This document shows, piece by piece, positions 63,246 through 64,000 of a stretch of DNA of 64,000 nucleotides (position 1 is its first letter; each line of letters begins with the position of its first letter). Below the pieces are notes generated by a model. It saw only the letters and a list, made by a program, of their open reading frames with translations. It was not told where the DNA came from and did not search any database. Made by a program: the position numbers and the translations under genes. This DNA comes from Delphinus delphis (lineage: Eukaryota > Chordata > Mammalia > Artiodactyla > Delphinidae), in assembly GCF_949987515.2 (NCBI RefSeq), contig NC_082686.1, forward strand, positions 45,547,559 to 45,611,558. Reading direction: 5' to 3'.

Positions 63246-64000
63246 AAATATTTTTGATTGTTCCATTGTTCTAGGTAGGCAGATAAGGATATTATTTGGC
63301 AATGTTGTATTTATTATGATACAGAGAAATTGCCATTATGAAATATTTGTACTGTTAGTATTTAGTTATTTGTTTACTTTAAATTTACTAGCATTTTTCA
63401 CTAACTTGTTTTTGTGTTTTAAAATCAACTACAATACTTGTCTTTTCTTCCTTTTGATAGTAATATATGCTTTTCTAAAACAGCTATGAAATTATAAGAA
63501 AATCAAAAATTAAAAAAGCACAGCTCATACATAACCCTATCCACCCGGAGACGAGTACTGTTCTTCTAGATCATTTCCTATGTGCTTATCTACATGTATA
63601 CATATTTTTAGAAAAAGTGAAAGTTCTCTTCAGGATTTTGAAACCTGAATTTTTTTTTCACTTAACAATGGTGCTTTGTCATTTTCTACAATAGTACATA
63701 TACTTTTACAAATTATAAAGATAATTTTAACCCTTTAAAAAATCTTAGATGGGTCATTGCTTTTCAGAATCTAGTTTGAATATCTAAATGTGTCTCTGCT
63801 TACAGAGGGTTTGTATTCCGATGGGAAAGTTATATAGATTTATATATAATGTTAGCTTTGAAGTAAAATAAAGCTGGGTGAGGGAAGAGGACGTGATGGA
63901 AGTAGTGGGTCTGTAATAAGGTACAGAGAGGATGGTCATGAAACGCCTCTCTATTGGGTACCATTTGACCCAAGACCTGCATGACATTTGGAAGTAAGGA
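63246..64000. other. CRYBG3: CRYBG3 intron 1 end, nothing recognised
   Basis: AT-rich sequence with no gene or named repeat; the open frame at 63784-63987 has no known domain. Confidence 0.5.

Overview
The window is mammalian nuclear DNA, most likely from a cetacean (whale or dolphin). The main evidence is repeated copies of a tRNA-derived SINE of the CHR (Cetacea/Hippo/Ruminant) type, which begin gggcttccctggtgg and have A and B boxes. Long L1 copies typical of Cetartiodactyla are also present, and the ruminant BovB/Bov-A2 repeats are not visible. Exons are small, introns large, and most of the DNA is retrotransposon-derived.

Two protein-coding genes are recognised, both on the + strand. 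The left third carries the last four coding exons of ARL6 (BBS3, a small Arf-like GTPase of the BBSome pathway): 892-986, 13336-13465, 17171-17226 and 22233-22258. They join in frame and encode residues 85 to 186 of a protein of the usual 186-residue length, with the NKMD guanine-specificity motif and the stop codon in place. At the right, a CpG island at about 53.12-54.09 kb contains the first coding exon of CRYBG3 (53522-53670, start codon to a GT donor). The rest of the window to 64000 would be its first intron. The order ARL6 then CRYBG3, same strand, is the order I know from mammalian chromosomes.

Between and inside these genes the layout is set by LINE-1 history. The 12.3-kb ARL6 intron (987-13335) holds MER2 and MER8-like DNA transposons and an old antisense L1 split by a nearly full-length younger antisense L1 (4860-11816). 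The last ARL6 intron holds a near-complete HAL1 (ORF1-only half-L1). The 31-kb intergenic region holds an internally deleted L1 with both natural ends (29345-31172), a three-level nest (SINE 36543-36750 in L1 34124-40412 in an old sense L1 31340-41185), and a 5'-truncated L1 that appears to have carried about 540 bp of 3' flanking DNA with it (43196-44322). CRYBG3 intron 1 holds four CHR SINEs between 58.3 and 63.3 kb plus old MIR and L1 pieces.

I see no CRISPR, operon, rRNA or free-standing tRNA gene, and no sign of a new multigene system. The observations most worth checking are the retrotransposition signatures (3' and 5' transduction candidates, a microhomology deletion, tandem 5'UTR monomers), a strong in-frame distal splice donor in ARL6, and a perfect hairpin carrying poly(A) signals downstream of ARL6. 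Repeat family names come from memory of consensus sequences and were not checked with RepeatMasker.
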